From positions 1 through 42,897 of the forward strand of contig JAILPG010000035.1 of assembly GCA_024699595.1 (NCBI GenBank): DNA of 42,897 bases, in the 5' to 3' direction. Made by a program: the position numbers and the translations under genes. This DNA is from Lachnospiraceae bacterium (GTDB lineage: Bacteria; Bacillota_A; Clostridia; Lachnospirales; Lachnospiraceae). The notes beneath the pieces were generated by a model. It was not told the origin of the DNA, did not search any database, and worked only from the letters and a program-made list of their open reading frames with translations. This document shows, piece by piece, positions 42,587 to 42,897 of the stretch; the stretch's first letter is position 1, and the number at the start of each line of letters is the position of its first letter.

Positions 42587-42897
42587 TCAGTTGTCCGAAA
42601 TGAAATCGTCAAGCTGTCTCTGTATCTCATCTATCACTTTACTGAGTCCGGCTCTTTCCATTCGGCTTAACATCTCGGGGATGATCTTATCAGGATCTGC
42701 TTTGCCTGTGTATAACCTTCCCCTGTATTCCATTATCACCTTCCGTAGTTCCTCGCATTCGGAACTCACAGTGCTTAAGTCAGGCGTAAATCCCATGGCC
42801 CCGGATACCGTCGCATCAGCATAGCTTGCCATTGTTTTTTCCCACTGATGGATATCGGTAGGTACCTCCGGAAACGTCGATGCTTCAAGTGCGCCAA
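42587..42897 (-). CDS. C-terminus of an extracellular sugar-type solute-binding protein (partial)
   Basis: The frame is open to the window edge; it continues upstream of the first Met (…GALEASTFPEVPTDIHQWEKT), so this is the 3' end of a longer gene and not a complete 81-residue protein. The C-terminus EYRGRLYTGKADPDKIIPEMLSRMERAGLSKVIDEIQRQLDDF matches the end of DUF3502-type extracellular binding proteins of ABC importers, as I remember them. There is no ribosome site at the internal ATG (42832). It is the last gene of a transporter operon that lies mostly outside the window. Confidence 0.8.
   Translation of the reverse strand, partial: GALEASTFPEVPTDIHQWEKTMASYADATVSGAMGFTPDLSTVSSECEELRKVIMEYRGRLYTGKADPDKIIPEMLSRMERAGLSKVIDEIQRQLDDFISDN

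Noticed and set aside
42587..42832. A complete 81-residue small protein
   Set aside because: The frame is open through the window edge and lacks a ribosome site at the Met. The sequence is the C-terminus of a larger solute-binding protein.

Overview
The window looks like chromosomal DNA of an anaerobic Firmicute of class Clostridia, most likely a Lachnospiraceae member (a Butyrivibrio-like genus is a guess). The evidence is the Gram-positive lipobox lipoproteins, AGGAGG-type ribosome sites, TTGACA/TATAAT and extended -10 (TGnTATAAT) promoters, a TPP riboswitch driving an ECF-type thiamine S-component, a NupNOPQ/BMP-type nucleoside ABC system, and a very high density of hybrid histidine kinases with HPt domains and of GGDEF proteins. 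There are no phage, IS or CRISPR signatures. Almost all of the window is coding, mostly on the minus strand, and no gene-free stretch exceeds 300 bases.

Region 1 (39-9760, minus) is a tight seven-gene operon transcribed from about 9760. In order it encodes a small membrane protein, an OmpR-type response regulator, a hybrid kinase (HisKA-HATPase-REC-HPt), a lipoprotein, a TIR-domain protein with Sel1-like repeats, a HAMP sensor kinase and a second lipoprotein. The expected regulator/kinase pair is thus split by three inserted genes. A divergent promoter pair (9766-9866) separates it from region 2.

Region 2 (9839-16555) holds promoter, TPP riboswitch, terminator and thiT on the plus strand. 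A pseudo-receiver protein follows on the minus strand, then a complete BMP-type nucleoside ABC transporter: binding lipoprotein, double ATPase and two permeases. An attenuator-like terminator lies behind the lipoprotein gene, and a hairpin lies at the start of the transcript.

Region 3 (16599-28639) is a mixed stretch. It has a chemoreceptor, an MBL-fold hydrolase, an HEFSH zinc-protease-like membrane protein, a small protein, an S66-type peptidase and a D-2-hydroxyacid dehydrogenase with an unusual palindromic leader. It also has a membrane GGDEF protein with maf, a cytosolic LacI-like sensor fused to GGDEF, a lipoprotein HAD phosphatase and tRNA-Ala(GGC).

Region 4 (28662-42897, minus) is the most unusual part. 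It starts with the 3' end of a sugar-type solute-binding protein gene and an FMN 2-hydroxyacid oxidase. Next come a dCache hybrid kinase, an orphan amino-acid-type binding lipoprotein, the decayed tail of another kinase, a second hybrid kinase, and a third hybrid kinase with a complete DegV-like (fatty-acid-binding) domain inserted between its receiver and HPt domains. The cluster ends with a 72-residue protein, an uncharacterised ~320-residue protein, an alanine/glycine:cation symporter and a two-receiver protein with an intact phospho-acceptor. I infer a multi-input phosphorelay in which several kinases may converge on the last protein. The DegV-fused kinase is the best candidate for a poorly described system.
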